In this document: positions 22,362-34,850 of the stretch, one piece after another | Position numbering within the stretch: the stretch's first letter is position 1 | Layout: each line of letters opens with the position of its first letter | Assembly: GCA_914767715.1 (NCBI GenBank) | Contig: OU612066.1 | Coordinates: 34,694,283-34,758,282 of the forward strand | Source of the DNA: Membranipora membranacea | Taxonomy: Eukaryota > Bryozoa > Gymnolaemata > Cheilostomatida > Membraniporidae | Length of the DNA: 64,000 bases | Direction of reading: 5' to 3' | The notes under the pieces: generated by a model | The model's database searches: none | What the model saw: only the letters and a program-made list of their open reading frames with translations | What the model was told of the DNA's origin: nothing | Translations under genes and position numbers: made by a program

Positions 22362-25300
22362 TGTATCCAGACATTTTCCCAATGTCATTTTACGACCAAG
22401 CCATTTTGCCACCTCTCGTAATCCCACCAAGCCATATTCCCACCAAGCCTTATCTCCACCAGAACATTTTCCCCCAAATCTGTTTTCCCACCAGGACGAT
22501 TTCTCCCTGATCCATTCTCTCACCAAGTCGTTTTCCCACCAATCTGTTTTCAAACCATGATTTTTTTCTCATCAAGCTGTTTTCACACCTAGTCAACTTC
22601 CCACCGCGCCATTTTTCCACCTGGACAATTTCCACAAATCCATTTTTCCACCCGGACGTTTACCCACTCGCCGTTTTCCCACTATTGTTTTTTTCAAATG
22701 AGCTCTGGTGCTCTTTTTCGGGCATTAAAAAATCAATTGAAAGTAATGTTAAAGTCTAGTCATAATAGTTTGTTGTTCCATTTTATTCTAGATAGAATCC
22801 CAAAGTCTATGATTGTTATCATTGGTATTAAAAATGCTTTTCGAGGTTTTTCCATGATTTTTTCACAACTTTGCTCTTGTACAGTTCTTTGTTATAACGC
22901 ATAGTTGTGTTCACTTAAGGAACTGTTTTCAGATTCATTGGGGCGATGAATGAACGTCGGATGGAGCGAACGCCAACTGGATCGAACGCAGCTGAAATGA
23001 TTGTAGACTGGTATGAAATTAAAAAACGCCTGGAATGAACGTAGAAAGTGCTGGATTGAACGCCGACTACATTAGTCAGTATCATAGATTTAAAAAACTG
23101 TTTTTTAAATCTATGGTCAGTATATAGAATCAATGAGGGGAGCAACTCCCCAAAATAATTCTGTTATAAAAACTATAACTAAAACTATAACAATGCTTGT
23201 CACAATCAGGGTTTTGGTTTAAATTCATAATTTGTGATCATGCTAACGTAATTCAATATGGCCATGCCAAACCAAAAGTGCTGCACATTTGGTACTATTT
23301 ATATTTATAGTCTTCACACAAAACTACACACATTGTACTCTAAAACATTGTTGCTGTAGCTCTTTTCTGCCTTTGGGGTTGAGCCCTGATGGTAGAGTAT
23401 CTAAAGTGAGTAGAGGTGTAGAATCCGGTTGCGTTCATTCTAAGAGAAAGGTTTTTAAAAACTCGAGTAAAAAGCTCTGACATTGATGGAACTTTATAGT
23501 CGGCTAAAAAACTAGCGGTTGATATGACGTCGTCGATTTAATTGCAACATAATTTTGGTACATGACCATACAATTTACATAAGTGATAGATAAAGTCACA
23601 GACATAATGGATATGATAACTGTACCACATTGGTGATAGGAGTTAGCTATTTTGATAAGTGACGACTGGTGGACAGCATGCAGGGAAAACAACGTACACT
23701 GTCATGATTTCCACTACAAAAAATGAATAATCATAAATTACAGTAAACACACGGTGTAAATTACAACGATTCATTAGCTGCACCAGATTTTGTTGATGCC
23801 TGACCATTGTATTGATGATAAAATATACAAAGGGTCCCTGTTTCTTTCTCTGGCAGTATTTCATTAACATTTCAGTTTATGCACTAAATTCTTGCTTGAT
23901 TCCATCTAGCCATCATAATTTTAGTGACCATCATCATAAACATTAATTTACACAATTATTTTGGGGAATTGATCTCCCATTGATTCTACATTACTAACTA
24001 ATGTAGTCGATGTTCAATCCTGCACTTTCTAAATTAATTCCAGGATTTTCGACTTTCATACCAGTATAGGTTCATCCCAGCTACATTCAATCCCTTCGGC
24101 GTTCATTCCAGCTGACATTCATCCCAATCCCCTGCACACACCAGCATATGATATGATCAAATTCTAGGGTGTATGACCTGATATGCCGATTTGTATTTTT
24201 AACAAGAATTTGATCTCGAATAAGCTTCTTTGTTTTCCCAATCATTAATCGATATTAAGTCACCAACAAGGAGTGAGTGCGAGGAGAGAGCAGGAAAACC
24301 CATAGCTAAATATTCCAGCAAACCTGGCAAAGTGCACAAGGGCGCCTGGTGCACATTTGGAACAATTTTAATAGAAATAGATCATGCATCGTTTTTCTCG
24401 TAGAAAAAGAAGACAACATGTATTAATTATCCCTCCAGAATGTCTTACATTAAGGATATCATGGCAAGTGTTTTGACACTTCTAATTTGTTATAAATAAG
24501 TTTCCGTACCAAAACCTTCAACGTGAAACAAATAAATAGTATACCTCACAGAATGACGCATACAACCAAATTACACCACAACAAACTGTGTATAGATATG
24601 CTTACAAAAGCTCAGTCTTTGTTTTACAAGTATAATTAATTAATATCATCTCTGCCTATGCTATACAGATTTTTCAATGCAATCATAATGTTCACGCTGA
24701 TTGGTGATCACCAATTGCATTTAGTATTGCAGGTAGTTGTCCCTTCTTTCTACATGTGGAAATAATTCTAATATCTCAAACTGTTGATATGGTCAGAGCA
24801 AATAATTGATGTAACTTGAATAATATTTCATTGTCATCACGGAAAGAATTGTGTGCTATGGATACCCAAGTGAATATACATAGAGTGAGCTTAATTTTCT
24901 TTACATTGTTTGGAGGTTGATTGATAAATACTTGTAAACCAAGTACCACAATCTTTACCGAAAGCCATGCGGCGGATAACATATGATGATATGTGATATG
25001 GCGAATAATGGGTAATATGATAATCTCTTCAGCCCTGGCATTGAATAGATGGCTCAAAACTTTTGAGATATGGCATAGGCACGATTAATTTGTTTTCTTG
25101 AAAAAACAGTTTATAACAAGGAGGCAATTTTTATGAAATAAACCCCTTGGACAAACTTCTGCATTATTGAACTCAAATCAAAATCAACTCACTACTAATA
25201 AATTCAACTCACATCTCCCTTTCCGAAGCTAATTTATCCAGTAATGGCATGATGTGAACATTGTTAACGTATTTGTGAAATTTTATGGCTTAGCCTGAGA

Positions 25301-25567
25301 GAAGGTTACGCAGGGAAAACTGTGCGGTGAGAAGAAAGCACTGTGTTAAACTGACTTGTTGGGCAAATTGTTTGGTGGGATATTATCTTGTAGAGAAAAT
25401 TGCTTGTTGGGAAAGTGGCCTGATGGGAAAATGGCAGAGTTGGAAATCAACCAGGTGGGATCATGGCTCGGTGGGAAAACTTCCAGGTGGTAAAACTTTA
25501 GAATGGGATAGCGGAAGGTGGGAAAATTGGGCGGTGGGAAAATGACATTGGGAAAATGGGGCGGATT
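22362..25567. mobile_element. Foldback element M, flanked by a 9-bp target-site duplication
   Basis: Third copy of the foldback family, 3.2 kb. The left end is TGTATCCAGACATTTTCCC and the right end is the complement of AATCCGCCCCATTTTCCC. The 16-bp minisatellite arms lie at about 22,370-22,690 (TTTTCCCACC orientation) and 25,320-25,562 (GGTGGGAAAA orientation). The direct repeat CGTCACCAA at 22,353-22,361 and 25,568-25,576 abuts the ends exactly, defining a complete transposed unit. The inner inverted module is at 22,943-24,142. Relative to element A it lacks much of the segment corresponding to about 11,950-12,830. No transposase ORF was found. Nine-base duplications are known for Drosophila FB and for Mutator-like elements. 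Confidence 0.87.
22943..24142. mobile_element. Inner inverted-repeat module of foldback element M
   Basis: The left side (22,943-23,160) contains TGGAATGAACGTAG and GGATTGAACGCCGACTAC; the right side (23,940-24,142) contains their complements, for example GTAGTCGATGTTCAATCC and TTCATTCCAGCTGACATTC. A short extra palindrome (ATAGATTTAAAAAAC facing its inverse at 23,085-23,118) sits in the left arm and is absent from elements A and B. Confidence 0.7.
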
Positions 25568-25576
25568 CGTCACCAA

Positions 25577-26329
25577 AAAGGTATTATAATTACCCGAGCG
25601 GAAAAGTTACTGCTCAAAACATCCTAATTTATTATTGCTCAAATCCATGACGCACGAAATTTGATTGTACAAGGAGAGCGCATGCATAATCGATTGTTGA
25701 GAGTAAAATTTAAATCTTAATATTTCTTAGACTTTCTTTACAGATTTCTTAATGTTTAATCATCCATATAACTTGCAGGTTATCACTTATCTTATCTCAC
25801 CAAAATAAGGAAAAATTTCCACTGTAATCACTATATGATCTTATTTTCACCGCCTCCCCTGTAATTACACGCTGCAGTTGAATTTTTCACTTATTTTAAT
25901 AATAGAACATGGAGAATTTTTAACTTTCTGCTAAAGAAATCACCTACAAGTTATCTCAATCTTGTGAAGTGAAATATTTAAAGAAAAATAGCCATATTAG
26001 CAATGAAACAGTATGAAAATGTCATTAATCCACATGCTAGCCAAGCACAAGCGGATATCGTCGACTCATGTTTTCACACAATAATTACAAAGGACTCCAA
26101 CTGATGCTAATTTTGTGCACATTGGCCACCCTGGATTGCTGCAATCTAATCGAATAATAATCCCTATTGTCCATTATTTATATATGAACAACACAAGTTG
26201 AGGAATTGGCCTATTGATTGTAATTGCAGAGACTGAATGGATCGCTGCAAAAAACTTATCCATTATCACAAAATCGAATATCATAATACCTTTAGCTAGC
26301 ACTGCAGCATGATCAATATGTAAATGGGG
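25577..26329. other. AT-rich spacer, nothing recognised
   Basis: Sequence between foldback element M and the start of the C1 duplication. No open frame, repeat or RNA gene can be supported. Confidence 0.5.
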
Positions 26330-27171
26330 AAATAAATAGGGGTATTGTCCCAGCGCTATTTTTCTCTATTGATTAATTCTTATTTTTATATTTAGATAAA
26401 GGGACTATGGAAACTCAGGACTGAGTAAGCTCATATTCTACTAATTCAACATTAGTAAGCATAACGTAACCAATGTACAATGTACAATGTAGAAATATCT
26501 TAAGAAATACCAAACACTTTACTAGCCCTACAGTTTCAACAAAGCATAACCACAGAGACAACTAGATATTGATAGTAAGTATCATCATTGTGTAATACTC
26601 AAACTAGGATGCATCCTTTGAGTAATAGATTCAATTATGTCTATGTGGGTCAAGACATATTCAGCCTTAGTCCAGTCAGTGGAGCAAGCCCCACTGCCGC
26701 AGAAAGTAGGCGTTTTGCAGTGAATATAAGCCGGTGTGTAGTGTTAGGAATAGGCTACACATGAATTGAGCAGTAAAGGTTGTGTGTTGAATCATATTAA
26801 TGTTGTTTGACTGGCAGATTACTGTGGGTTTCTCTTCAGTTGAGAAATTGTGCTCATCAAGGTTTTATGAATATTGCTTATAATGAGAGCCAGCGGATGT
26901 CTGTGTTACGAATTTACCACTACCTATCTTTTTTCTCATACAAGATGGTTAATGGTTCAAGTCAGCAACTAATAATTTGTTATTGAACTGCTTCAATGCG
27001 ATAGGTAGAATGGGGTCATTGAGATTTGCTGTTGTATTGGAGGTCACTTGATTGCTCAGCTGTTTGAATACAAAATTACCACTGTTGGTGAAATGTATAC
27101 AGCTTGACGCGTTTGATATTGATGATCTTATTTCTATTACGGTCAAGCCAATGGCGAAAGCTTGTTGTGCT

Positions 27172-29238
27172 CAGTGGTACTTTTGTACAGTGAGTAAGTG
27201 GAGCTCAGCTCCACTTGGTTATAAACACCCTTCTTGAAGTGGAGCTCAGCTCCACTTCAATTTTTTTTATTCCTTGGATAAGCAGGGCTCTCAGCCTGGG
27301 AGAATTCGAAACCTGAGTTTTGATATTAGTATGTCGCATAGTGGTAATTTAAATGTGTAAAACGCCCTGAGCATAAACAGCTGAGGGTACGTCTGAGATG
27401 GCACCGAAATATTGTCGGGTGAAACACCTGAGATTTGAAGATTATGTGCAAAGAATAGCTGGCAAAGCAAGTCAAAGAATGTATGTTGTTAAAAAAATGT
27501 TGCATCTAAGTTCAAAGCCATTAGCTTTCATGATGTTCAAAAGTTGTGTAGTTTCCCTCTTTATGTATTTACTGTCTGCCTGTTTTGCACACGAGCATAT
27601 GTACCATAGACAAGAAATTACTAAGGAAAGTTTTTAATATAATTGTTAAAGACAACTCCTTGATCACATCATACACAATTTTCTAGAGCAATGTCCTCAA
27701 ATGCAAGTTCCATACTCTAGTAGTAGCAAGTTCCTTTATTGACAAAGTATATGCATCCTTTTCTCGCAACATTTCATGTTTGTGATAGCACGTAAATCAA
27801 TAAAAACCTAGAGCATTTCTTGTAAACATAAAATCGTAAATAATTTTAGATTTGATCCAGATGAACCAATTCATATGGACTAAACAAGGCCGTCGCCACA
27901 GGTGAAAATGAATCCCTATGATGTTAAAATATGTTGTTTGTAAAAATATTGATTTAAAGGCGCCAGTGTAGAAAGGCATAATTAATGTAATGTGATTCTT
28001 TTGAAATCATTGCCTGGATTTATACGGTTCACCTGCAAAATCACTTTTTTAACATGTTTAAAATTCCAATTTCTATTTAGCCATAATAATCTCTTTCGCA
28101 AATCTCTGGGATTGGCAGTTCAATAAGAGCATAGCTTCTCACAAATGAAATCAAATACCCACGCCAAAAACCACACATTATTCTCATGCAAAAGTTTGAT
28201 GTTATCTTTATTATTCATCTCAGTTGGGGTGTAAAGTGTTGATATTCTATAACGCTTAGAAATCATTGTTTGATCATTGATTTAGAAATGGCTTGAATAG
28301 GCAGCACAGTGAGAGTATTATTACAGTGAGTGCAGTGTGAGGCATTATTAGTATAGGCAGTGCAATAATCGAATCGAGGCGCCAGGGTAGAAAGGCATAA
28401 TTAATGTAATGTGATGCTATTGAAATCATTGCCTTGATTTATCCGGTACACCTGCAAAATCACTTTTTTAACATGTCTAAAATTACTATTTCTATTTAGC
28501 CATAATAATCTCTTGGAATCTCTGGGATCCTTATTTGATCATTGATTTAGAAATGACTTGAATAGGCAGTGCAGTGAGAGTATTATTACAGTGAGTGCAG
28601 TGAGGGGCATTATTAGTATAGGCAGTGCAGTATTATTTACATAGCTTATCACAACTAGAATCCAATACTGGATCATTCATTAATAATATGGCATAAATTA
28701 TTGTAAGGCAACATTTAGCATTGTTTATATATTATTCATCTCTGCCAACGAGCAAAATCTGAGTTTCTAGCTTACATTCTAAAATCCCCTGAGTAGCCTT
28801 AGTTGAACCCAAAAATCTGAGTAACTCGGGCTAAACCTGAGTGGTTGAGAGCCCTGTCGAAAACAATGGGGAGTAAACTGTTCTCATGCTGGAGCCATAT
28901 TAAAAGATGGTAAATACATTAATATTTGAGTGTTGGCTATGTGTCGGTCCAGAAAAGTTATTTCTGCAACCGCCAATGGCAAGAAAAGGAGTATAAAAGC
29001 AGAAGCATCTACAACCAATCATATCTGTTGCTGGGAAATGGGGATATCTGGCTCCTTCTGGCATACCTATCAAAGACAGGTGATGTCAGAGGATATTGGC
29101 TAACAATAAAGCTGCCCATTGGCAACTTCTACAGAAGGTTGCTGGCTAAACCTTGCCGGCTGGGAGGATTGATTGATGAATTAAAAAATATAAATAAGTA
29201 AGAGCTCCACTTCATTATCCCTTACAAAAGTACCACTG
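27172..29238 (+). mobile_element. hAT-like DNA transposon copy 1 (2,067 bp), 8-bp TSD
   Basis: Ends are inverted repeats starting CAGTGGTACTTTTGTA, followed on both sides by a GTGGAGCTC box. The direct repeat GTTGTGCT flanks it at 27,164-27,171 and 29,239-29,246. The paralogous site in C2 (about 34,318) is empty and reads AGTTGTGCGGGCTTTTCTG. An 8-bp duplication with CAGTG-type termini is characteristic of the hAT superfamily. No hAT transposase domain was recognised, so it is probably non-autonomous. Inside are a palindromic GTGGAGCTCAGCTCCAC pair, a ~420-bp direct duplication (from 27,960 and 28,378), and a captured LINE RT fragment. A nearly identical inverted copy is at 35,860-37,935. Confidence 0.9.
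27398..27637 (+). pseudogene. LINE RT C-terminal fragment carried inside the hAT-like element
   Basis: A 79-codon frame reads RFEDYVQRIAGKASQRMYVV and continues through KKMLHLSSKPLAFMMFKSCV, resembling the region after the RT palm in LINE ORF2 (the KASQRLY-VLRRL type motif). In the next frame downstream the tail LLRKVFNIIVKDNS also looks LINE-like. It is present in both copies of the element (also 37,470-37,709 minus) with one residue difference visible (QRI/QTI), so it was captured before the element moved. Not expected to be functional. Confidence 0.5.
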
Positions 29239-30384
29239 GTTGTGCTGGTTTCTCTGTCTGACTGTTTGTGAATCGCAGGCAGCTGAAGGGTACTCCACAA
29301 CAAGAAGTAGAAGTTACCCCACCTGGATGTTTTGGTTGGTCTTGGTAACAAGTGTGACTCCCAGATATTAAGAATATCTCTTTTGTGCAGATGAAGCTTG
29401 TTTTTTAAGGTTGTTGCTTGCAAGTGAATGCTATCTGCTGGCCTTTGGATTGATGGAATTCCATATATAGTTTGCGACTGCGCCCGCTTTTTCCAGTGAT
29501 TTGAAGTTTTTGATGGTTTTTGGCAGTGTTAGTGTCAGATAATTGTATTGTCAGAAAACAGGCAGGCAGTTAGAGTAGAGCTTATCGGCCAAGTTGTTGA
29601 TCTAAAAGAGAACATTGCGAGGCCTATAACAGAATTATAATCTAATATACGCTGACCTTACTTCTTAGCAACATGGGATTTGTACATTGTAATTATATGT
29701 GTTACTGTTATCAGAATTACCATTGTAGATGCCGAAGGCTACATCTTCAATGAAGGGAAAAGGGAGAGCAGTAAAGAGACACAGTCATCATCTTGATGCA
29801 CATTCTACAGAAGGGGAAGGAGCAGACTGTGCAAAGAAGAGAAGATTGACAAGGCAGAAACTTGGCTTTGATTCCACCTCAAAGCAATCACATGGACTGT
29901 CTAAAGACAATGAGGAAGAGTTTTCAGGAGGTAATGTTTCAACTACTTGAAGTCGAGTCAAAAGTGTTTGTGTATGCCAATATAATGATGTGCTATGTCA
30001 GAGCACTCTGGGCTTTGATGAATACTACAGGTATATATACCTGGTACATCATTGTTCACACTGTCATATTTTCTATATAGGCCTACTGGTGTATGTATGA
30101 AGGCGGATTTGTTTAACTTATGTGACAACAGGGACAACACAGTTCAGAAACCTCACAATAAGGGAATATGCCCATACAGCAAAATGTCTACAGATATAGA
30201 CTTTGAAAATAATCCTCAGCGAAATAGTTTTTGAAAACTAAGAAACAATAGGTATGATTCATGCTCCCAGTCAGGGCATTAGGGTAGAGAACCTTAACTT
30301 CTCCTTTAGAAATTTGTGGAAATCTAAGAGAGTTAAGCAAATCAAAACCATCCATGACAAGCATTTAAGGATTCAGAATACCGT

Positions 30385-30745
30385 GGTATATACCCTGGTG
30401 TATACCCCGTTGTATACCCCGGTATGTACCCTGGTGTAAACCCCGTTGTATACCCCGGTGTGTACCCCGGTGTGTACTCCGATGTATACATTGGTGTATA
30501 CCCCGGTGTATACCCCGATGTATACCCTGGTTTAACCCTGGTGTTTACCCCAGTGTATACCCCGGAGTATATCCCGATGTATACCCCGGTGTGTACCCTG
30601 GTGTTTACCCCGGTGTATCCCCTGGTGTATTACCCAGTGTATAACCCGGTGTATACCCTGGTATATTACAGAGTGTATATCCCGTTGTATACCCTGGTTT
30701 AACCCTGGTGTATACCCCGGTGTATACCCCGGTATATAACCTGGT
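30385..30745 (+). repeat. 12-bp intronic minisatellite (TGTATACCCCGG)n, C1 copy
   Basis: About 30 units of a 12-bp repeat containing the palindrome GTATAC, ending about 20 bp before the exon 2 acceptor. It creates long open frames in several frames (VYPGVYPG-like), which are artefacts. The orthologous array in C2 is at 38,041-38,425. Confidence 0.92.
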
Positions 30746-31929
30746 CATCCTCTAAATATTATTATAGGTAGCAGAGTAAATGAGGCTGTCAGCAGGTATA
30801 ATGGAGCGACAATTGGTCTTGGAACCACTCAAATTTCACAGGTATGCCCATTTGAAAATTAAAATCAGAGTAGCAAAACTAGTCCAGGTTTGAGGAGCGA
30901 TTTACATTTCTCATGGCACAAAGCAAATAGCAGACACAATAAGTCTTATACATGAAAAATTCATTCCTAGTGACTGTTGGCCATTTTCCGGCCAATTAAA
31001 TCAGAGCTTACTTATTTGCTACCCTCTTCGTATGCGAAGTAATACACTTCTGTGGGCTTCTTAGCAGTCAGCGAGAGAAACAAAGACAGACAAGGGAAAA
31101 TATAATGTCGGTGGTACTATAGCAGTAGAACACTCGGTTAATGGGACCAAAAGGAGATTAACAAGTCAGAGTGCTGCCGCTGCTGCTGCCGAGAAAGCCT
31201 CACCAGTACCCCAGGGGAATTATGAAGCTGAGCATGAAGAGAATACTGGAGGTAGGCTTTCCACACATTGTAATTTATCCTGATGTGTTTCTTTGCCAAG
31301 TTCACAGTTATTGCCCCCAGATGAGCATAGACACATGATCACATCTGTACCTATCATTGCAAAGTACCTGTTTCAATTGTTTAATGTCTTGAGGCACTTA
31401 CCTGTATCCTCCCGCATACATCTTCTCGCTGCAAAACCATTTTTAGACCTAAATTATGTAGGTCCCAAAAACGTCCCAAATCATTTTTCCAATTTTTTAT
31501 GACTCATTTTAATAATCTTCGCCCTTAGTAATTTTGTCAACACACTAGGAAGATTTTCTATCTTGATTTGCAGTTGCCAGGATCCCCCAGGCTTACAGTA
31601 GGAATGTGGGAGAGAGAGCTGACACTCAACCTACCCCGAGACAAACACAGGTAAATAAAAGATAATATTCTCACTTCTCATTAGAATAACTACATGTTTA
31701 GAAGCTTCTCCGCTCACAGATAATCAAGCAAGCCCAATCAAACAGGACCGATGAGCCAGCGTTCTATTATTGACTCAAGCAAGATGTCCAAATAGTTAAC
31801 TAATACATAATCATACTGTGTTAAAAGGAAGTACTGGACTGTCAATATTTAGGAAGACACTGACTTCCTGCAATTTTATAAGCAATATTGAGCTGGAACA
31901 GCCACCCTACATTGTGCTACACTGTGATG

Positions 31930-32015
31930 TGCTATATGCGACCCTCAGGCGCAGGTGTCCCATCTATCTAAATTAGCAAATCATTACAAGCAGAAATAAG
32001 AAACTAGTCAGGTCA
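31930..32015 (+). pseudogene. Stray exon-8 fragment inside intron 4 of C1
   Basis: The stretch CTCAGGCGCAGGTGTCCCAT onward to AAATAAGAAACTAGTCAGG matches the middle of C2 exon 8 (about 41,662-41,742, coding DLRAQVPHLSKLANHYRQKY). At the corresponding intron position in C2 (about 40,130) no such sequence exists. It is therefore an exon fragment displaced upstream, by ectopic conversion or a deletion/rearrangement, with stops in frame. Confidence 0.65.
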
Positions 32016-34089
32016 GTCAGTCAATCCTCCTTACTTAAATATTACCAGATAAGTAGGGTCTAGCTTCTGAGATTCTCACTTCAGTCACTGATATTGATCA
32101 CTCTTCTTCCATTGTAAGATAACTAGTTGATGACTGGGGTTGGTTTTCCTTGAGCTTATGGCTCGTAATACCTTCTGATATCTGACAGGGAATCCATGCA
32201 AAATATATTGTGAGCTATCTCAAATCGCAAATCTATCTATTCGTCGAGCTCAGTAATCCTTCATGATCTTCTTTGCAGGAGTCAAAGGTTAAAATTTCAA
32301 ACGGTGGAAGAAAGAAAGCAGACAAGAGAGTCAGCCTTTATCAAGATAGCAGTGCTACTGAAGGTGATGATGTTGGACGCACAAGCTTCAAAAGAGTGAC
32401 GAGGCAGATGACTGCAATGACTGCAGCTAAGCAGGGCAACCATATGGACGCTGTTGAAAGTGAGATTTGATTAATTATTTCACACTAGAGGTAATTTCCC
32501 GACCGACCTGAGCTTTAGAGAGGGCCTGTTGAAAGGCGGTCAAATTAGTCCTTTAGTGCACTACAACAAGAAAAAGAGGCGGTTGGTGTATGTTGATATA
32601 TCATAGATTAAAATTAAGGCGCCTTTCCCTCTCATGCTATGAAGCAAGTGATAACATTGATGTCCCTAAACTTCAATTTGGTGGTGCAGAATTGATGCCT
32701 TGAGTGTATTTATACTAGCTTGTGTTTCCCTGGTTATAGTGAGTGACAGTGGTTTTGAAGCTGACAGCAGATCTGCTGGAGAGAAAATAAGCGGCCAAGA
32801 TCCCAGATTGTTATCACAGGTAAGTCAAATGTTGTATAAGTTATGTGCAATGTGTCTAGGAATTATATAGTGATATATCAACCTCTCAACAACATTGAGA
32901 GGCTGAACATTAGGTCGCATTTGACACCATCATGGTTGCAAAGCATTGAAATAAGCATTTCCCAGTTACTCAAATCTATCAGTTTCTCAGTTAAATTCTG
33001 AAAAGTAAGCTTCATCAATATAAGAATGTGATGTCCGATGCTATGAGAATTGTTTTCACTGTGCTACAAAAAATTTAGAGGTATCAAAAAAATCTATTAT
33101 TTTCAAGATTTTGACGCTGTCATATAAATAGATAAAAATGGCGTAGAACGCAACACTTAGGGAATATTCATGTGTTTGATCAGTATACCTTTGAAAAGAA
33201 ATATATATATATATTCTTTGAGAGTTTAAAAATTGCTCCGCATCCAAAGTAATTCGAAAGAATTATTGGATTTATCAAGCAGAATAATCATCTGTGGTCC
33301 ATAATGTAACCAAAATATAAAGATGTCAGGAGTAATCTGATCGAAATAAATGAGGACACAACTCTCATTTCTATTTCTTTGTTCATTCAAAGATTTTAAT
33401 ATACTGATATTAAAACTAGAGGTACACAGTGTCTCAATTTGCTCAGTTTAGGGAGAGAATAGGGGTATCGACCCAGTGCTATTTTCCTCAGGTGACACCT
33501 TATTCTTATTCTCATATATAGATAAAGGGATAGTGGAAACTTAGGACTAGTTAGCTCATATTCTACTTATTCAACGTTTGTAAGCGTAACGTAACCAATG
33601 TACAATGTAAAATGGTGAAATATCTTAAGAACTATGCAACAATTTACTAGCCCTACAGTTTCAACAAGGCATTTTTACAGAGAGAACTAGGTATCGATGG
33701 TAAGTATCAACATTGTGTAATATTCAAACTAGGATGCATCCTGTTAGTAATAGGTTCAATGAAGTCTAGCTGCCTCAAGACCCAGTCAGTCTGAGTCCAG
33801 TCAGTGGAGCAAGCCCAACTGCCAGTGAAAATTGGCGGTTTGTAGCGAATATAAACTAGTGAGTAGTATTAGGAATAGGCTACGTGCGAACTTGGCAGTA
33901 AAGGTTCTGTGTTGGATGATGAATGTTGTTTGACTGGCAGATTACTGCGGGTTTCTCCTCAGTTGAGTAATTGTGCTCTTCAAGCTGTTACTAATATTGC
34001 TTATAATGAGAGCCAGCGGATGTCTGTGTCACATCAAGTTTCAAGGCTCAATTGATTGTTACGAATTTACCACTACCGTCTTTTTTCCC

Positions 34090-34850
34090 ATACAAGATGG
34101 TTAATGGTTCAAGTGAGTGACTAATAATTTGTTATTGAACCGTTTCAATGCCATAGGTAGAATGGGGTCACTGAGATTTGCTGTTGTATTGGAGGGCATT
34201 TGATTGCTCAGCAGTTTGAATACAAAAATACCACTGGTGGTGAAGTGTATGCAGCTTGACGCGTTTGATATTGATGATCTTATTTATATTGCGGTCAAGC
34301 TTACGGAGAAAGCTAGTTGTGCGGGCTTTTCTGTCTGACTGTCCGTGAATCCCAGGCATCTGAAGGATACTCCACAACAGGATGTAGAAGTTGTCTCACC
34401 TGGTTGTTCTAGTTGGTGTTGGTATCGACTGTGACTCCCAGATATTTTTTATATCTGTTTTGTGCATATAGAGCTTGTTTGCTTGCCAGAGAATGCTATC
34501 TGCTGGCATTTTGATTGGTAGAATTCTAATATAGTCTGCCTGTGCATTTTCCGGTGATTTAATTTTCTTGAAGTTTTTGATGGTTTCTAGCAGTGTTATA
34601 TAGATAATTGTGTTGTCAGAAAACAGGCTGGCAGTAGAGTGGTGCTGATCGGCCAAGTGGTTGATGTAAAAGAGAACATTGCAAGGCCAATAACAGAATC
34701 CTGGGGTACTCCTGAGGTTAAAGCTGTCTCACTTAGCACGCCATCAATTACAACTTTCTGTGTTCAGTCAGAGAGGCAGGTCTCAATCCATGTGATGATC
34801 TGATAGCTGGCTCCATAACTGCAGAGATTTTATGGGGTGTGAGGCAGCTA
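34090..34850 (-). mobile_element. LINE reverse-transcriptase remnant, C2 copy
   Basis: On the minus strand the conceptual protein runs WIETCLSD, stop, TQKVVIDGVLSETA, SGVPQDSVIG, then after a frameshift YINHLADQHHSTASLFSDNT. These are the RT palm motifs of a non-LTR element (the usual forms being GVPQGSVLGP, YINDL and FADDT). The active-site Asp pair is degraded to SDN. It lies upstream of C2 exon 1 in the opposite orientation. The C1 counterpart is split by the hAT-like element. Confidence 0.8.

Larger units (their letters stand above)
26940..29640 (-). mobile_element. LINE reverse-transcriptase remnant split by a hAT-like element
   Basis: Minus-strand sequence at 29,247-29,640 and 26,940-27,171 is the counterpart of the LINE remnant at 34,090-34,850. 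The hAT-like element at 27,172-29,238 interrupts it; the intact order is restored when the insertion is skipped. Recognisable pieces include DILNIWES and ADSI-like segments shared with the C2 copy. Frameshifts and stops are throughout. This copy is a relic and cannot be assigned a clade here. Confidence 0.65.
29729..33309 (+). pseudogene. NTase-TPR gene copy C1, 3'-truncated (N-terminal exons only)
   Basis: Exons read: 29,729-29,930, 30,768-30,841, 31,068-31,251, 31,574-31,650, 32,279-32,459 and 32,740-32,819, each with AG acceptor and GT donor. Phases alternate 1,0,1,0,1,0, giving 266 open codons. The start MPKATSSMKGKGRAVKRH sits right after an AG acceptor, suggesting a 5'UTR intron. The product is basic and low complexity, with KKRRLTRQ and FKRVTRQ clusters that could be nuclear-localisation signals. 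The exon-7 equivalent (from 33,283) has lost its sense and reads TAA after eight codons, so the longest possible product is 274 residues with no nucleotidyltransferase or TPR domain. The remaining exons are missing. It may be a dead duplicate or a short paralogue; open exons and intact splice sites leave the latter possible. Confidence 0.72.
26330..33420. repeat. Local tandem duplicate C1 (5' half of NTase-TPR locus)
   Basis: Collinear with 33,450-41,400. Both copies begin with GTATTGTCC/GTATCGACC-CAG-GCTATTTT, contain a minus-strand LINE remnant, then the 5' exons of the NTase-TPR gene and the intronic minisatellite. C1 ends in the region of exon 7 and joins directly to the start of C2, so the repeat period is about 7.1 kb. 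Transposon insertions differ: the hAT-like element sits upstream of exon 1 in C1 and in intron 1 in C2, and the G-rich hairpin is only in C2. Confidence 0.85.

Noticed and set aside
28926-29201. 91-residue frame inside the hAT-like element (and 35,897-36,169) as a transposase fragment
   Set aside because: Its identity in the two copies only reflects recent transposition; no hAT dimerisation motif or other family feature was recognised.
30424-30702. Silk- or collagen-like VYPG repeat protein (also 38,037-38,432)
   Set aside because: Product of the 12-bp intronic minisatellite, which is open in more than one frame and lies between good splice sites of another gene.
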